Source of the DNA: an uncultured Tenacibaculum sp.
Lineage (GTDB): Bacteria > Bacteroidota > Bacteroidia > Flavobacteriales > Flavobacteriaceae
DNA length: 64,000 nt
Assembly: GCA_947504185.1 (NCBI GenBank)
Contig: CANNGJ010000009.1
Span: 44,166-108,165 of the forward strand
Reading direction: 5' to 3'
Shown: in pieces, positions 55,557-64,000 of the stretch
Position numbering within the stretch: the stretch's first letter is position 1
Layout of the letters: every line of letters begins with the position of its first letter
The notes under the pieces: generated by a model
Told to the model about the DNA's origin: nothing
Databases searched by the model: none
What the model saw: the letters and a program-made list of their open reading frames with translations, nothing else
Translations under genes and position numbers: made by a program

Positions 55557-56631
55557 TGTTATTATAAGCGGAGGAGGAACTGGAGGTCATATTTATCCTG
55601 CGATAGCAATTGCGAACGAAATAAAGGTTCGGTATCCAGATGCGAATATCTTATTTGTAGGCGCTAAGGATAAAATGGAGATGGAAAAAGTGCCGCAAGC
55701 AGGTTATGATATTAAAGGATTGTGGATTTCAGGAATTCAAAGAAAGCTAACATTAAAAAATTTAATGTTTCCTTTTAAGATGATTAGTAGTTTATGGAGC
55801 GCGAATAAAATTATTAATAAATTTAAGCCAGATGTAGCAATAGGTACTGGCGGATTTGCGAGTGGACCAACTTTAATGATGGCGAATAGAAAAGGAATTC
55901 CAACATTAGTGCAAGAGCAAAATTCATATCCAGGAATTACCAATAAGTTATTGAGTAAAAAAGCGAGAAAGATTTGTGTGGCGTATGATAATTTAGAACG
56001 TTTTTTCCCTCAAGATAGAATTATAAAAACAGGAAACCCTGTTCGTCAAGATTTGCTATTTATCCATACTAAGGTAGCAGAAGGAAAAGGGTTTTTTAGT
56101 TTAGATAAAAAGAAGAAAACAATACTGATTATTGGGGGAAGTTTAGGAGCTCGTAAAATAAATCAGTTAATAGAATCAAATTTAGATTTCTTTAAAGAGC
56201 AAAATGTTCAGTTGATTTGGCAATGTGGTAAATTATATTTTGAAGAGTATAAAAAATATAATGAGCTAGAGAATGTACAGGTTTATCAATTCTTAAATAG
56301 AATGGATTTAGCTTATGCAGCAGCCGATTTTATAGTGTCCAGGGCAGGGGCTAGTTCAGTCTCAGAATTATGTATTGTTGGTAAACCAACGATTTTTATT
56401 CCTTCACCTAATGTTGCAGAAGATCACCAAACAAAAAACGCAAAATCAATAGCTGATAAACATGGAGCAATTGTAGTGAAAGAGTCTGAGTTAGAAACTT
56501 TTCCTATTGTGGTTGAAACCTTATTAAAAGATAAGGGAAAACAAGAAAGTTTAAGTGAAAATATTAATGAGTTGGCATTGCCAAATGCAACAAATGATAT
56601 TGTTAACGAAATAGAAAAACTAATTTATTAG
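55540..56631 (+). CDS. murG: Lipid II synthase: UDP-GlcNAc transferase MurG
   Basis: 363 residues. The acceptor-side loop is [20 protein letters not shown], the second G loop is [11 protein letters not shown], and the donor side contains [10 protein letters not shown] and the [11 protein letters not shown] motif. It is peripheral on the inner membrane face. The stop overlaps the murC start (TAGTG). Confidence 0.97.
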   Translation: MKQSINVIISGGGTGGHIYPAIAIANEIKVRYPDANILFVGAKDKMEMEKVPQAGYDIKGLWISGIQRKLTLKNLMFPFKMISSLWSANKIINKFKPDVAIGTGGFASGPTLMMANRKGIPTLVQEQNSYPGITNKLLSKKARKICVAYDNLERFFPQDRIIKTGNPVRQDLLFIHTKVAEGKGFFSLDKKKKTILIIGGSLGARKINQLIESNLDFFKEQNVQLIWQCGKLYFEEYKKYNELENVQVYQFLNRMDLAYAAADFIVSRAGASSVSELCIVGKPTIFIPSPNVAEDHQTKNAKSIADKHGAIVVKESELETFPIVVETLLKDKGKQESLSENINELALPNATNDIVNEIEKLIY

Positions 56632-57983
56632 TGAATTTAAAAACGATACATAACGTTTATTTTGTAGGAATCGGAGGAATCGGAATGAGTGCTATTGCGC
56701 GTTATTTTTCTGTAAATGGAAAAACTGTGACAGGTTATGATAAGACACCAAGTCCGATAACCAATGGTTTGGAAGAAATAGGAATTGAAATTCATTTTGA
56801 AGATTCGGTTAAGAACATTCCAATTTCTTTTTTAGATAAAGAAAAAACACTGGTAGTTTATACTCCAGCCATACCAAGTAATCATCAAGAGTTAAGTTAT
56901 TTTATCAATAACAAATTCTCGGTTTTAAAAAGAGCTGAGATTTTAGGAGAAATAACAAAAAATACATTTTGTTTAGGCGTTGCAGGAACGCATGGTAAAA
57001 CAACAACTTCTTCAATATTAGGGCATATCATGCAGCCCGAAAAAGCAACATCTTTTTTAGGGGGAATTGCAGAAAATTATGACTCAAATCTTATTCTGGG
57101 TGAAGATAAAATATCGGTAGTTGAGGCTGATGAATTTGATCGCTCGTTTTTAAAACTATCACCAAATATTGCTTGTGTCACTTCAATGGATGCAGATCAT
57201 TTAGATATTTATGGAGAGAATGAACAGTTACAACAATCGTTTAGAGATTTTGCAAATAAAGTTTCTGACACTTTAATTGTAGCGAAAGGTTTGCCTTTAA
57301 AAGGATTAACCTATGCTGTTAATGAAGAAGCCGATTATAAAGCTTATAATGTAAAAATTGATGATGGAAAGTATGTTTTCGATGTACAAACACCAACATC
57401 AGAAATCAAAAATATAGAATTTCATTTACCAGGAAAGCATAACATGATGAATGCCCTTGCAGCTTTAGCTATGGCTGATGTTTATGGGGTTTCTTTAGAG
57501 AATATAAAGAATCAATTAAAAACATTTAGAGGTGTAAAACGTAGATTTTCGTATAAAATTAAAACGAACCAATGTGTTTTAATTGATGATTACGCACATC
57601 ACCCGACTGAGATAAATGCAGTAGAACATTCGGTGCGAGAAATGTATCCGAATGATGAAGTTTTAGCGATATTTCAGCCACATTTATTTAGTAGAACAAA
57701 AGACTTTGCAGATGATTTTGCAGAAGCACTTTCTAAGTTCGATGAAGTGTTATTGTTGGACATATATCCGGCGAGAGAATTACCAATAAAAGGCATCACT
57801 TCCTCTTGGCTATTAGAGAAAATGAATTCAGAAAATAAAAGATTGATTTCAAAAGAAAAATTAAGTGACGAAATCTTAAAATCGGAGTCTAAAATTGTGG
57901 TGATGTTAGGGGCAGGTGATATCGGTTTATTAGTTGATGAAGTAAAAGATGGTTTAGAAAAAAAATATAGCTTGTATGATTAA
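56631..57983 (+). CDS. murC: UDP-MurNAc:L-alanine ligase
   Basis: 450 residues from a GTG start. GIGGIGMSAIARYFS is the Rossmann loop, GVAGTHGKTTTSSILGHIM the ATP site, and LIDDYAHHPTEINAVEHSVR the middle-domain motif. It catalyses the first stem-peptide step. It overlaps ftsQ by 8 bp. Confidence 0.97.
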   Translation: MNLKTIHNVYFVGIGGIGMSAIARYFSVNGKTVTGYDKTPSPITNGLEEIGIEIHFEDSVKNIPISFLDKEKTLVVYTPAIPSNHQELSYFINNKFSVLKRAEILGEITKNTFCLGVAGTHGKTTTSSILGHIMQPEKATSFLGGIAENYDSNLILGEDKISVVEADEFDRSFLKLSPNIACVTSMDADHLDIYGENEQLQQSFRDFANKVSDTLIVAKGLPLKGLTYAVNEEADYKAYNVKIDDGKYVFDVQTPTSEIKNIEFHLPGKHNMMNALAALAMADVYGVSLENIKNQLKTFRGVKRRFSYKIKTNQCVLIDDYAHHPTEINAVEHSVREMYPNDEVLAIFQPHLFSRTKDFADDFAEALSKFDEVLLLDIYPARELPIKGITSSWLLEKMNSENKRLISKEKLSDEILKSESKIVVMLGAGDIGLLVDEVKDGLEKKYSLYD

Positions 57984-58719
57984 AAAGGTAGCGACATATT
58001 TATCTTTTTTAGTGTTGCTAGCGTTTTTGGCAGTGTTATACGGGTTTACGTCTAGTAGAAATAGCGCTAAAAAAGTAGCAAAAACAATTGTGGAATTTAA
58101 AGCAGGAGACAATAACTTTTTGACACACAGTATGGTTGATAAATTGTTAATACAAAATCAAGAATTTGTTAAAAACCAACCAAAAAGAGTAGTAGATTTA
58201 CACTTTCTAGAAGCTAATGTATCGGGGAATTCGTACGTTGAAAAAGCAGATGTATTTTTAACTATTGATGGGGTGTTGAAAACTGTGATAAAACAAAGGA
58301 CTCCGATAGCTCGTATTGTTAATAAAGGAGAATCTTTTTATGTTGATAAGTTTGGAGTAAAAATTCCATTATCAACAAATTTCTCAGCAAGAGTACCGTT
58401 AGTTTCAGGAGTGGGGGATTCTGAAGAAATCAAAGAATTAACAACTTTAATAAAAGCAATTGAAAGTAATGATTTTCTTGTTAAAGAAATCATTGCAATT
58501 CAAAAAAATGCTAAAAATGAATATGTTTTCACTGTTCGTAGTGGTGACTATAAAATAGTTTTTGGTGAGTTTAAAAACGTTGATGTTAAGTTTAAAAAGT
58601 TAATAGCCTTTTACAATAAGGCATTAGCTGATAAAACTATAAATAATTATAAGACAATAAATGTAAAATACCACAACCAAGTTGTGTGCACAAAACAAGA
58701 TCAAGATGGAAAACAATAA
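57976..58719 (+). CDS. ftsQ: Cell-division protein FtsQ/DivIB
   Basis: 247 residues. It has a short cytoplasmic start, one TM helix (about 8-26) and then a periplasmic region without a clear full POTRA signature. The region LIQNQEFVKNQPKRVVDLHF begins the periplasmic part, and QRTPIARIVNKGESFYVDKF is the conserved FtsQ segment. The identity is supported by position between murC and ftsA. It overlaps the ftsA start by 14 bp. Confidence 0.88.
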   Translation: MIKKVATYLSFLVLLAFLAVLYGFTSSRNSAKKVAKTIVEFKAGDNNFLTHSMVDKLLIQNQEFVKNQPKRVVDLHFLEANVSGNSYVEKADVFLTIDGVLKTVIKQRTPIARIVNKGESFYVDKFGVKIPLSTNFSARVPLVSGVGDSEEIKELTTLIKAIESNDFLVKEIIAIQKNAKNEYVFTVRSGDYKIVFGEFKNVDVKFKKLIAFYNKALADKTINNYKTINVKYHNQVVCTKQDQDGKQ

Positions 58720-60052
58720 AATCGCAGTTGGTTTAGATATTGGTACAACCAAGATTGTTGCCATGATTGGGCGTAAAAACGAATACGGTAAAATTGAAGT
58801 TTTAGGTATTGGTAAAGCCAAAAGTTTAGGTGTAAAAAGAGGTGTGGTAAACAATATAACTCAAACAATACAATCAATACAGCAAGCAGTTGATGAAGCG
58901 CAAAGTGTTTCTGGACAGAAGATAGAAAATGTTGTAGTTGGTATTGCAGGTCAGCATATTCGTAGTTTACATCATAGTGATTATATAACTCGTGAAAAGT
59001 CTGATGAAGTAATTGATGAGTTTGATATAGAAAACTTGGTTGGTCAGGTACATAAATTGGTAATGCTTCCTGGTGAAGAAATTATACATGTATTGCCTCA
59101 GGAATATAAAGTTGATAGTCAACCAGAAATCAAAGAACCTATTGGAATGTATGGAGGACGCTTAGAAGCGAACTTTCATGTTGTAGTAGGTCAAGTATCT
59201 TCTATTAGAAATATAGGAAGATGTGTTAAGAGTGCTGGTTTAAGTTTATCTGATATTACATTAGAGCCTTTAGCATCAGCTTCGGCAGTATTGAGTCAAG
59301 AAGAAAAAGAAGCGGGAGTAGCTTTAATTGATATAGGTGGTGGAACAACAGATTTAGCCATTTTTAAAGATGGTATAATTCGTCATACAGCAGTAATTCC
59401 TTTCGGAGGAAATGTGATTACTGAAGATATTAAAGAAGGTTGTTCGATTATAGAAAAACAAGCTGAGTTGTTAAAAATTAAGTTTGGTAGCGCATGGCCA
59501 GGGGAAAATAAAGAAACAGAAATAGTTTCAATTCCTGGATTAAGAGGTAGAGAACCGAAAGAGATTACGCTTAAAAATTTATCAAAAATAATTCACGCTA
59601 GAGTTCAAGAAATTATTGAGCATGTGTACTTAGAGATTAAAAACTACGGACACGAAACTCAAAAAGGAAAACTAATTGCAGGTATTGTTTTAACAGGTGG
59701 TGGATCTCAGTTGCAACACTTACGTCAATTAGTTGAATATATTACAGGTATGGATGCACGTATAGGGTATCCAAATGAGCATTTAGCAGGAGACTCAGAT
59801 AGTGTTTTATCTAGCCCTTCGTATGCAACAGCAGTTGGATTATTAATGGAAGGATTAAGAAAAGATATTGAAGTTGAAGAAGAAGTTGTAGAATCTCAAC
59901 CTGAAGTAACAACAGCTATAAATGAAGCTTCTGAAGAAGAAGTTTTAGAAGAGCAAATAGTTGAAAAAGAATATAAAGTGAAAGAAAAATCTAAATCAAT
60001 TTTTGAAAAATTTACAGAGAAGTTCAAAGAGTTTTTAGATAACGCAGAATAA
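58706..60052 (+). CDS. ftsA: Cell-division actin homologue FtsA
   Basis: 448 residues from MENNKIAVGLDIGTTKIVAMIG; a GTG at 58682 is in frame but precedes the conserved start. ATPase motifs are VGLDIGTTKI, ALIDIGGGTTDLAIF and VLTGGGSQLQ. An acidic linker (EEEVVESQPEV and onward) leads to a C-terminal amphipathic helix (SIFEKFTEKFKEFL) for membrane binding. It tethers FtsZ to the membrane. Confidence 0.95.
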   Translation: MENNKIAVGLDIGTTKIVAMIGRKNEYGKIEVLGIGKAKSLGVKRGVVNNITQTIQSIQQAVDEAQSVSGQKIENVVVGIAGQHIRSLHHSDYITREKSDEVIDEFDIENLVGQVHKLVMLPGEEIIHVLPQEYKVDSQPEIKEPIGMYGGRLEANFHVVVGQVSSIRNIGRCVKSAGLSLSDITLEPLASASAVLSQEEKEAGVALIDIGGGTTDLAIFKDGIIRHTAVIPFGGNVITEDIKEGCSIIEKQAELLKIKFGSAWPGENKETEIVSIPGLRGREPKEITLKNLSKIIHARVQEIIEHVYLEIKNYGHETQKGKLIAGIVLTGGGSQLQHLRQLVEYITGMDARIGYPNEHLAGDSDSVLSSPSYATAVGLLMEGLRKDIEVEEEVVESQPEVTTAINEASEEEVLEEQIVEKEYKVKEKSKSIFEKFTEKFKEFLDNAE

Positions 60053-60132
60053 AAAGAAGTATAATAAGTCGTTCCTGTTATCCCCTATGTAGGAATATAA
60101 ATGAATAAGAATTAATAAAAAGGAAAGTTATT
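60053..60132 (+). promoter_or_regulatory. ftsA-ftsZ spacer with a Shine-Dalgarno-like site
   Basis: This 80-bp gap is among the longest inside the dcw cluster. It holds a short hairpin candidate (TTCCT about 60072-60076 with AGGAA about 60092-60096). AGGAAAG (60121-60127) lies 5 bp before the ftsZ ATG, one of few Shine-Dalgarno-like sites in the window. It may help give FtsZ its high expression. Confidence 0.4.
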
Positions 60133-62001
60133 ATGAGCGCAGAATTCAATAACATTTCATTCGACATGCCAAAAACACAATCGAATGCCATTAAAGTAAT
60201 TGGTGTTGGTGGGGGAGGTAGCAATGCAGTAAACCACATGTTTAATAAGCAAATTCACGGAGTAGATTTCGTAATTTGCAACACAGATGCACAAGCATTA
60301 GAGAACAGTCCGATTCCTAATAAAATACAATTAGGAGCACATTTAACTTCTGGGCTAGGTGCTGGGGCAAATCCTGATGTTGGTGCACAAGCAGCAGCAG
60401 AAAGTATTCAAGAAATACAACAAATGTTGAGTACACATACTAAAATGGTATTTATTACTGCTGGTATGGGTGGTGGTACTGGTACAGGTGCTGCACCTAT
60501 TATTGCAAAAATTGCGAAAGATATGGACATTCTTACGGTAGGAATCGTAACAATGCCATTTCAGTTCGAAGGTCGAATGCGTTCAAAACAAGCTCAAAAC
60601 GGAATAGATGAATTACGTAAAAATGTAGATTCATTAATTGTAATTAATAATAATAAATTACGTGAGGTTTACGGTAATTTAGGATTCAAAGCAGGTTTCT
60701 CTAAAGCAGATGAAGTTTTAGCTACAGCAGCTAAAGGAATTGCGGAAGTAATTACACATCACTACAAGCAAAATATCGATTTACATGATGCTAAAACGGT
60801 ACTTTCTAATAGTGGAACAGCAATTATGGGATCTGCAAAAGAAACTGGAGCAAACCGTGCTAAAAATGCAATTGTAAAAGCATTAGATTCACCATTATTG
60901 AACGACAATAAAATTACAGGTGCTAAGAATGTACTATTGTTAATTGTATCTGGACAGAATGAAGTTACTTTAGATGAAATCGGTGAGATTAACGATTACA
61001 TTCAAGATGAAGCTGGGTATGATGCGAATATTATCATGGGTATTGGTGAAGATGAGTCGTTAGAAGATGGGATAGCTGTAACTATTGTTGCAACTGGTTT
61101 TGCTGTAGAGCAACAAAGTAATATTACAAATACAGAGGTGAAGAAAATTGTTCATACTTTAGAAGATGAGCAAAAAGCCACCTATAATTTTACTGAGCAA
61201 AAAGTACAATCTGCACCAAGTATTAATGAGCCTTTAACAAGTAAGCCAGAAGCTAAAGTTGTTCATGTTTTAGAAGAAGAAGTTGTGGAGCCAAAGTTAG
61301 ACTTAATTCCTACAACAGAAGCTATTAAAAATATAAACGTAACTTATGATCAGATAGAGATTGAAACAATCTCAGAAGATGATTTTATTATTACTAATGT
61401 TGCAGAGAAACAACAAGAGGTTCAAGAAGTAAAACAACAAGTAGTTCAACAAGATTTATTGTTTGATTTACCATTGAATTCTTATGAAGAAATTAAGCCA
61501 ACACCTAAGTTAGTTGAAACGACTCAAGAAATTAAAAATATTGATGTAGTAGCTGAAGAAGTTAGACCAAGAGGGCATCAAATAGAAAAGCGTTATATTC
61601 TTGATGATTTTGATGTGCAGCCGACTATAGGTAAAAGTTCTACACCAATAATAAAAGATGAGGTTGAAGAGGCATTACAGTTTGAAGTAAAAAGTAAAAC
61701 TCAAGAAGAGATTAATAATATTTCAACTATTAGCGAAGAAGTTTCTCCTTTAAGCTTAACAGTTTCTGAGTTAAAGCAAAGAGCGAAAGAGCGTCGTGAA
61801 AAGATGAAAGGTTTTAACTATAAGTTCAACGACCAGGTAAGTAAAAATATTGACGAGATTGAACGTCAGCCAGCTTATAAAAGATTAGGAGTTGATATTG
61901 ATACTCAATCTGAAATAAGTAAGACGGACACTGCATTAAATAGTGACAATGATGATTTATTACGATCTAACAATTCGTTTTTACACGATAATGTAGATTA
62001 A
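60133..62001 (+). CDS. ftsZ: Cell-division GTPase FtsZ with long C-terminal linker
   Basis: 622 residues; the core (about 15-330) has [13 protein letters not shown], the tubulin signature [12 protein letters not shown], and [11 protein letters not shown] before the T7 region [18 protein letters not shown] ~260-residue acidic, Gln-rich linker follows, much longer than in proteobacteria but usual in Bacteroidota. Near the end, [11 protein letters not shown] resembles the conserved FtsA-binding peptide and is followed by a ~30-residue polar tail. It forms the Z ring. Confidence 0.97.
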   Translation: MSAEFNNISFDMPKTQSNAIKVIGVGGGGSNAVNHMFNKQIHGVDFVICNTDAQALENSPIPNKIQLGAHLTSGLGAGANPDVGAQAAAESIQEIQQMLSTHTKMVFITAGMGGGTGTGAAPIIAKIAKDMDILTVGIVTMPFQFEGRMRSKQAQNGIDELRKNVDSLIVINNNKLREVYGNLGFKAGFSKADEVLATAAKGIAEVITHHYKQNIDLHDAKTVLSNSGTAIMGSAKETGANRAKNAIVKALDSPLLNDNKITGAKNVLLLIVSGQNEVTLDEIGEINDYIQDEAGYDANIIMGIGEDESLEDGIAVTIVATGFAVEQQSNITNTEVKKIVHTLEDEQKATYNFTEQKVQSAPSINEPLTSKPEAKVVHVLEEEVVEPKLDLIPTTEAIKNINVTYDQIEIETISEDDFIITNVAEKQQEVQEVKQQVVQQDLLFDLPLNSYEEIKPTPKLVETTQEIKNIDVVAEEVRPRGHQIEKRYILDDFDVQPTIGKSSTPIIKDEVEEALQFEVKSKTQEEINNISTISEEVSPLSLTVSELKQRAKERREKMKGFNYKFNDQVSKNIDEIERQPAYKRLGVDIDTQSEISKTDTALNSDNDDLLRSNNSFLHDNVD

Positions 62002-62022
62002 TTAAAAAATAACATATACTTT

Positions 62023-62050
62023 TAAATTCCCGATAATTTCGGGAATTTTT
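62023..62050 (+). terminator. Terminator of the dcw operon
   Basis: AAATTCCCGA and TCGGGAATTT form a stem with a short TAATT loop, followed by T. It lies about 20 bp after the ftsZ stop. Confidence 0.8.
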
Positions 62051-62070
62051 TAATTAAAATAATTACAATT

Positions 62071-62517
62071 ATGAGTGTACAAAAACAAGTAATGGATAAA
62101 ATGAAAGAAGCTATGAAATCGAAAGATACAGTAGCTTTAACAGCGTTAAGAGCTCTAAAATCTGCTTTTATGTTGGCAAATACAGAGGTTGGTTCTGGAG
62201 AGTTATCAGAAGGAGATGAAATGAAAATCATTCAAAAACAAGTTAAGCAACGTAAGGATAGTGCTGCAGTTTTTTCAGAGCAAGGAAGAAATGATTTAGC
62301 AGAACCAGAATTAGCAGAAGCAGCAATTTTAGAACAATTTTTACCAGAAGCTTTAAGTGAAGAAGAAATTGAGAAAGTGGTGAAAGAAACCATTACTAAA
62401 GTTGGAGCAGAAGGGATGAAAGATATGGGTAAAGTAATGGGGATTGTATCTAAGCAATTAGCTGGTCAAGCAGATGGGAAAACCATTTCTACGCTAGTGC
62501 GTAAGAATTTAGTATAA
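62071..62517 (+). CDS. yqeY: GatB/YqeY domain protein
   Basis: 148 residues, the whole of the stand-alone YqeY family. DKMKEAMKSKDTVALTALRA and the C-terminal KDMGKVMGIVSKQLAGQADG are typical. The domain is related to the tRNA-binding tail of GatB, and the role of the separate protein is poorly defined. It is encoded just upstream of tRNA-Arg with 8 bp between them, so the tRNA may be made from a shared transcript. Confidence 0.93.
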   Translation: MSVQKQVMDKMKEAMKSKDTVALTALRALKSAFMLANTEVGSGELSEGDEMKIIQKQVKQRKDSAAVFSEQGRNDLAEPELAEAAILEQFLPEALSEEEIEKVVKETITKVGAEGMKDMGKVMGIVSKQLAGQADGKTISTLVRKNLV

Positions 62518-62525
62518 ATTTATTA

Positions 62526-62599
62526 GGCTGCGTAGTTCAACTGGATAGAATATCAGATTTCGGCTCTGAGGGTTGGGGGTTCGAATCCCTTCGCGGTCA
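62526..62599 (+). tRNA. tRNA-Arg (anticodon UCG)
   Basis: 74 nt. The anticodon arm is CAGA-TTTCGGC-TCTG, giving anticodon TCG. The T loop is TTCGAAT and the D arm has GTTCAACTGGATAGAAT. The acceptor stem GGCTGCG pairs with CGCGGTC and contains two G-U pairs; a GACCGCG 5' strand would pair fully. The discriminator is A, and CCA is not encoded. Confidence 0.92.
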
Positions 62600-62605
62600 C
62601 AGGTT

Positions 62606-62637
62606 AAAAAAGTAGTAAAATTAATTTTACTACTTTT
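62606..62637 (+). terminator. Terminator after tRNA-Arg
   Basis: A perfect inverted repeat AAAAAGTAGTAAAATT and its complement, ending in five T. It lies 6 bp past the tRNA and may serve both strands. Confidence 0.82.
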
Positions 62638-62725
62638 TAAAGGGGTAATAAAAAAGGGAATTTTTTATTTATAATAAAAATAAAGAATAATAAGATTAAG
62701 TAATGTAACATTTGTTACACTTAAC

Positions 62726-63358
62726 TTAAACTTTTAAAACTTTAATTTGATTTCGTTGTAATTTTATTTCTTCTTTATTCTCTAGAGCTTTTAATAGCCT
62801 AGAAACAACAACTCTTGAGGTATGTAGATCGTTAGCAATTTGTTGATGTGTAGCAATTATTTCATCACTACCAGTAACCATTGCTTTATCTTTTAGGTAT
62901 TTAAGTAAGCGTTCATCCATATTTAAAAAAGCAATCGTATCAACTGCTTCAATAAACTCATCAAGACGCGAATGATAGCTTTGTAAAATAAACTCTTGCC
63001 AAGTTTTATATGTGCTTAACCATTCCGACATTTTTTCTTTCGGAATCATTAGCAGCTCTATATCAGTTTCAGCAACAGCTTTAATTTTACTTTTTGTTAA
63101 TCCAGTACAACAAGAAAGTGTCATAGCGCAAGTGTCGCCTTTTTCAATATAATACAGAGCTAATTCATCACCCTCTTTATCTTCACGTAAAATTTTAATA
63201 GCTCCTTTAAGTAACAAAGGAATGGAAGTTATATAGCTGTCAACATCAATAATAATAGTGTTTGCTTCAAATGATTTATGAATAGCTGTATTCGCTATTT
63301 CTTGTAGTAATTCATCTTCAAATAAATAGCCATAATAACTTTTTAAATCTTGTATCAA
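62726..63358 (-). CDS. Crp/Fnr-family transcriptional regulator
   Basis: 210 residues. The N-terminal cyclic-nucleotide-binding-like beta roll (about 20-115) contains LLLKGAIKILREDKEGDELA and a short Cys cluster (CAMTLSCCTG). The C-terminal winged helix is IATHQQIANDLHTSRVVVSRLL with KALENKEEI. No four-Cys Fnr iron-sulfur pattern is seen, so the ligand is unknown. It is divergent from the CBS-domain gene, and the 125-bp spacer probably holds both promoters and an autoregulatory site. I could not identify a convincing dyad there. Confidence 0.9.
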   Translation of the reverse strand: MIQDLKSYYGYLFEDELLQEIANTAIHKSFEANTIIIDVDSYITSIPLLLKGAIKILREDKEGDELALYYIEKGDTCAMTLSCCTGLTKSKIKAVAETDIELLMIPKEKMSEWLSTYKTWQEFILQSYHSRLDEFIEAVDTIAFLNMDERLLKYLKDKAMVTGSDEIIATHQQIANDLHTSRVVVSRLLKALENKEEIKLQRNQIKVLKV

Positions 63359-63483
63359 TTTTTTAGAATTTTGAGAGTAGAAATTACAAAAAAATAAATT
63401 AAGTAAAGATGATTTTAATCAGTTTTTCTATTGAATATATTTCTGAAATTTGATATAGAAAATAACGATTAATATATCATAAA

Positions 63484-63903
63484 ATGAAAAAAAGAACTCC
63501 AGTATCAGCAATTATGACTAAAGATGTTATAACGCTTAGTAGTGTAGATGATTTAATGACAGCCGAAAAACTATTTAAAGAAAATAGTATAAGACATATT
63601 CCTGTAGTAAGTGGGCAAGAGATTGTTGGGATGTTAAGTTATACTGATTTGTTAAGAATTAGTTTTGCAGATGCTGTTGATGATAACGAAACAGATGTAG
63701 ACACAGTGGTGTATAACATGTTTACAATAGACCAAGTAATGGCTAAGAATTTAGTAAAAGTAACTTCATCTACTACGATAAAAGAAGTAGCTGAGATTTT
63801 AGCTAAAAAAGAATTTCATGCTTTGCCAGTAGTTGATGATAACAATTTGGTAGGTATTGTTACAACAACTGATTTGATAAACTATTTATTAGAGCAGTTT
63901 TAA
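63484..63903 (+). CDS. CBS-domain pair protein
   Basis: 139 residues forming one Bateman module. CBS1 (about 8-58) reads SAIMTKDVITLSSVDDLMTA and ends HIPVVSGQEIVGMLSYTDLL. CBS2 (about 80-139) reads DQVMAKNLVKVTSSTTIKEV and ends HALPVVDDNNLVGIVTTTDL. Such stand-alone pairs bind adenosine nucleotides and act as energy sensors for partner proteins; the partner is unknown. It is divergent from the Crp/Fnr gene. Confidence 0.93.
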   Translation: MKKRTPVSAIMTKDVITLSSVDDLMTAEKLFKENSIRHIPVVSGQEIVGMLSYTDLLRISFADAVDDNETDVDTVVYNMFTIDQVMAKNLVKVTSSTTIKEVAEILAKKEFHALPVVDDNNLVGIVTTTDLINYLLEQF

Positions 63904-63932
63904 AAAAAAGAGGAGGCAATTGCCTAGTCATG

Positions 63933-63961
63933 GTCGGAAGAAAAAATCTTCCGACTTTTTT
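63933..63961 (+). terminator. Terminator after the CBS-domain gene
   Basis: The stem GTCGGAAGA/TCTTCCGAC is followed by TTTTTT. A separate small palindrome, AGGCAATTGCCT (63914-63925), precedes it. Confidence 0.82.
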
Positions 63962-64000
63962 ATTTTCCGTCGGTTATAATTTTGGCTTTAATTATTTGAT
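63960..64000 (-). CDS. Possible C-terminal end of a gene running off the right edge
   Basis: On the minus strand the last 41 bases read QIIKAKIITDGK and stop. Twelve codons is too short to identify anything. A coding tail ending just before the hairpin is plausible, since the + gene ends at 63903. Confidence 0.25.
   Translation of the reverse strand, partial: QIIKAKIITDGK

Overview
The window is low-GC DNA from a member of the Bacteroidota, most likely a marine Flavobacteriaceae (Tenacibaculum-like; the genus is an inference). The evidence is the A/T-rich codon use, Bacteroidota promoters of the type TTTG-N(18-20)-TAnnTTTG, very few Shine-Dalgarno sequences, a type IX secretion (T9SS) C-terminal sorting domain, SprB-type adhesin repeats, and a flavobacterial-style division/cell-wall cluster.

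Layout. 1-1060: a BlaI/BlaR1-type regulatory pair on the minus strand; the M56 sensor gene is frameshifted at a TA repeat. 1079-3966: M20 dipeptidase, tRNA-Leu(UAG), and a universal stress protein/HPF stress operon. 4038-5455: a gene remnant, a sigma-54-like promoter and a secreted Arg/Ser/Asn-rich protein. 5538-6608: a decayed nuclease gene whose 5' end is replaced by the 3' part of an IS3-family transposase. 6733-30616: a 24-kb co-oriented surface cluster. It encodes an outer-membrane barrel protein; a 1610-residue secreted protein with a metzincin-like protease and a C-terminal ADP-ribosyltransferase (ART) domain; a small cytoplasmic protein that is the likely immunity partner; a lipoprotein; a 1537-residue unrecognised secreted protein; a fibronectin-III protein; and a 2697-residue SprB-like adhesin with a T9SS sorting domain. 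30665-31471: an intact paralogue of the decayed nuclease, so the surface cluster lies between two direct copies of one nuclease gene.

31471-46424 is an ordinary mixed region: thioesterase, orphan ABC permease, queuosine-precursor transporter, fabD, lipoproteins, a DegT aminotransferase, a penicillin acylase homologue, nitroreductase, an aldehyde dehydrogenase/AlkB hydroxylase pair, pseudouridine synthase, engB and an alpha/beta hydrolase. 46563-62001 is a complete dcw cluster (mraZ to ftsZ, 13 genes, tightly packed or overlapping) headed by MraZ boxes. 62071-64000 holds yqeY, tRNA-Arg(UCG), a Crp/Fnr regulator and a CBS-domain protein.

The main candidate for an undescribed system is the 6733-30616 cluster. 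An ART polymorphic toxin and its putative immunity gene sit inside what otherwise looks like a gliding/adhesion surface module. The adhesin has a regular three-domain higher-order repeat, with cysteine positions that alternate in an A-B-C pattern repeated seven times. Functions for this cluster are inferred from motifs and context; I ran no database search.
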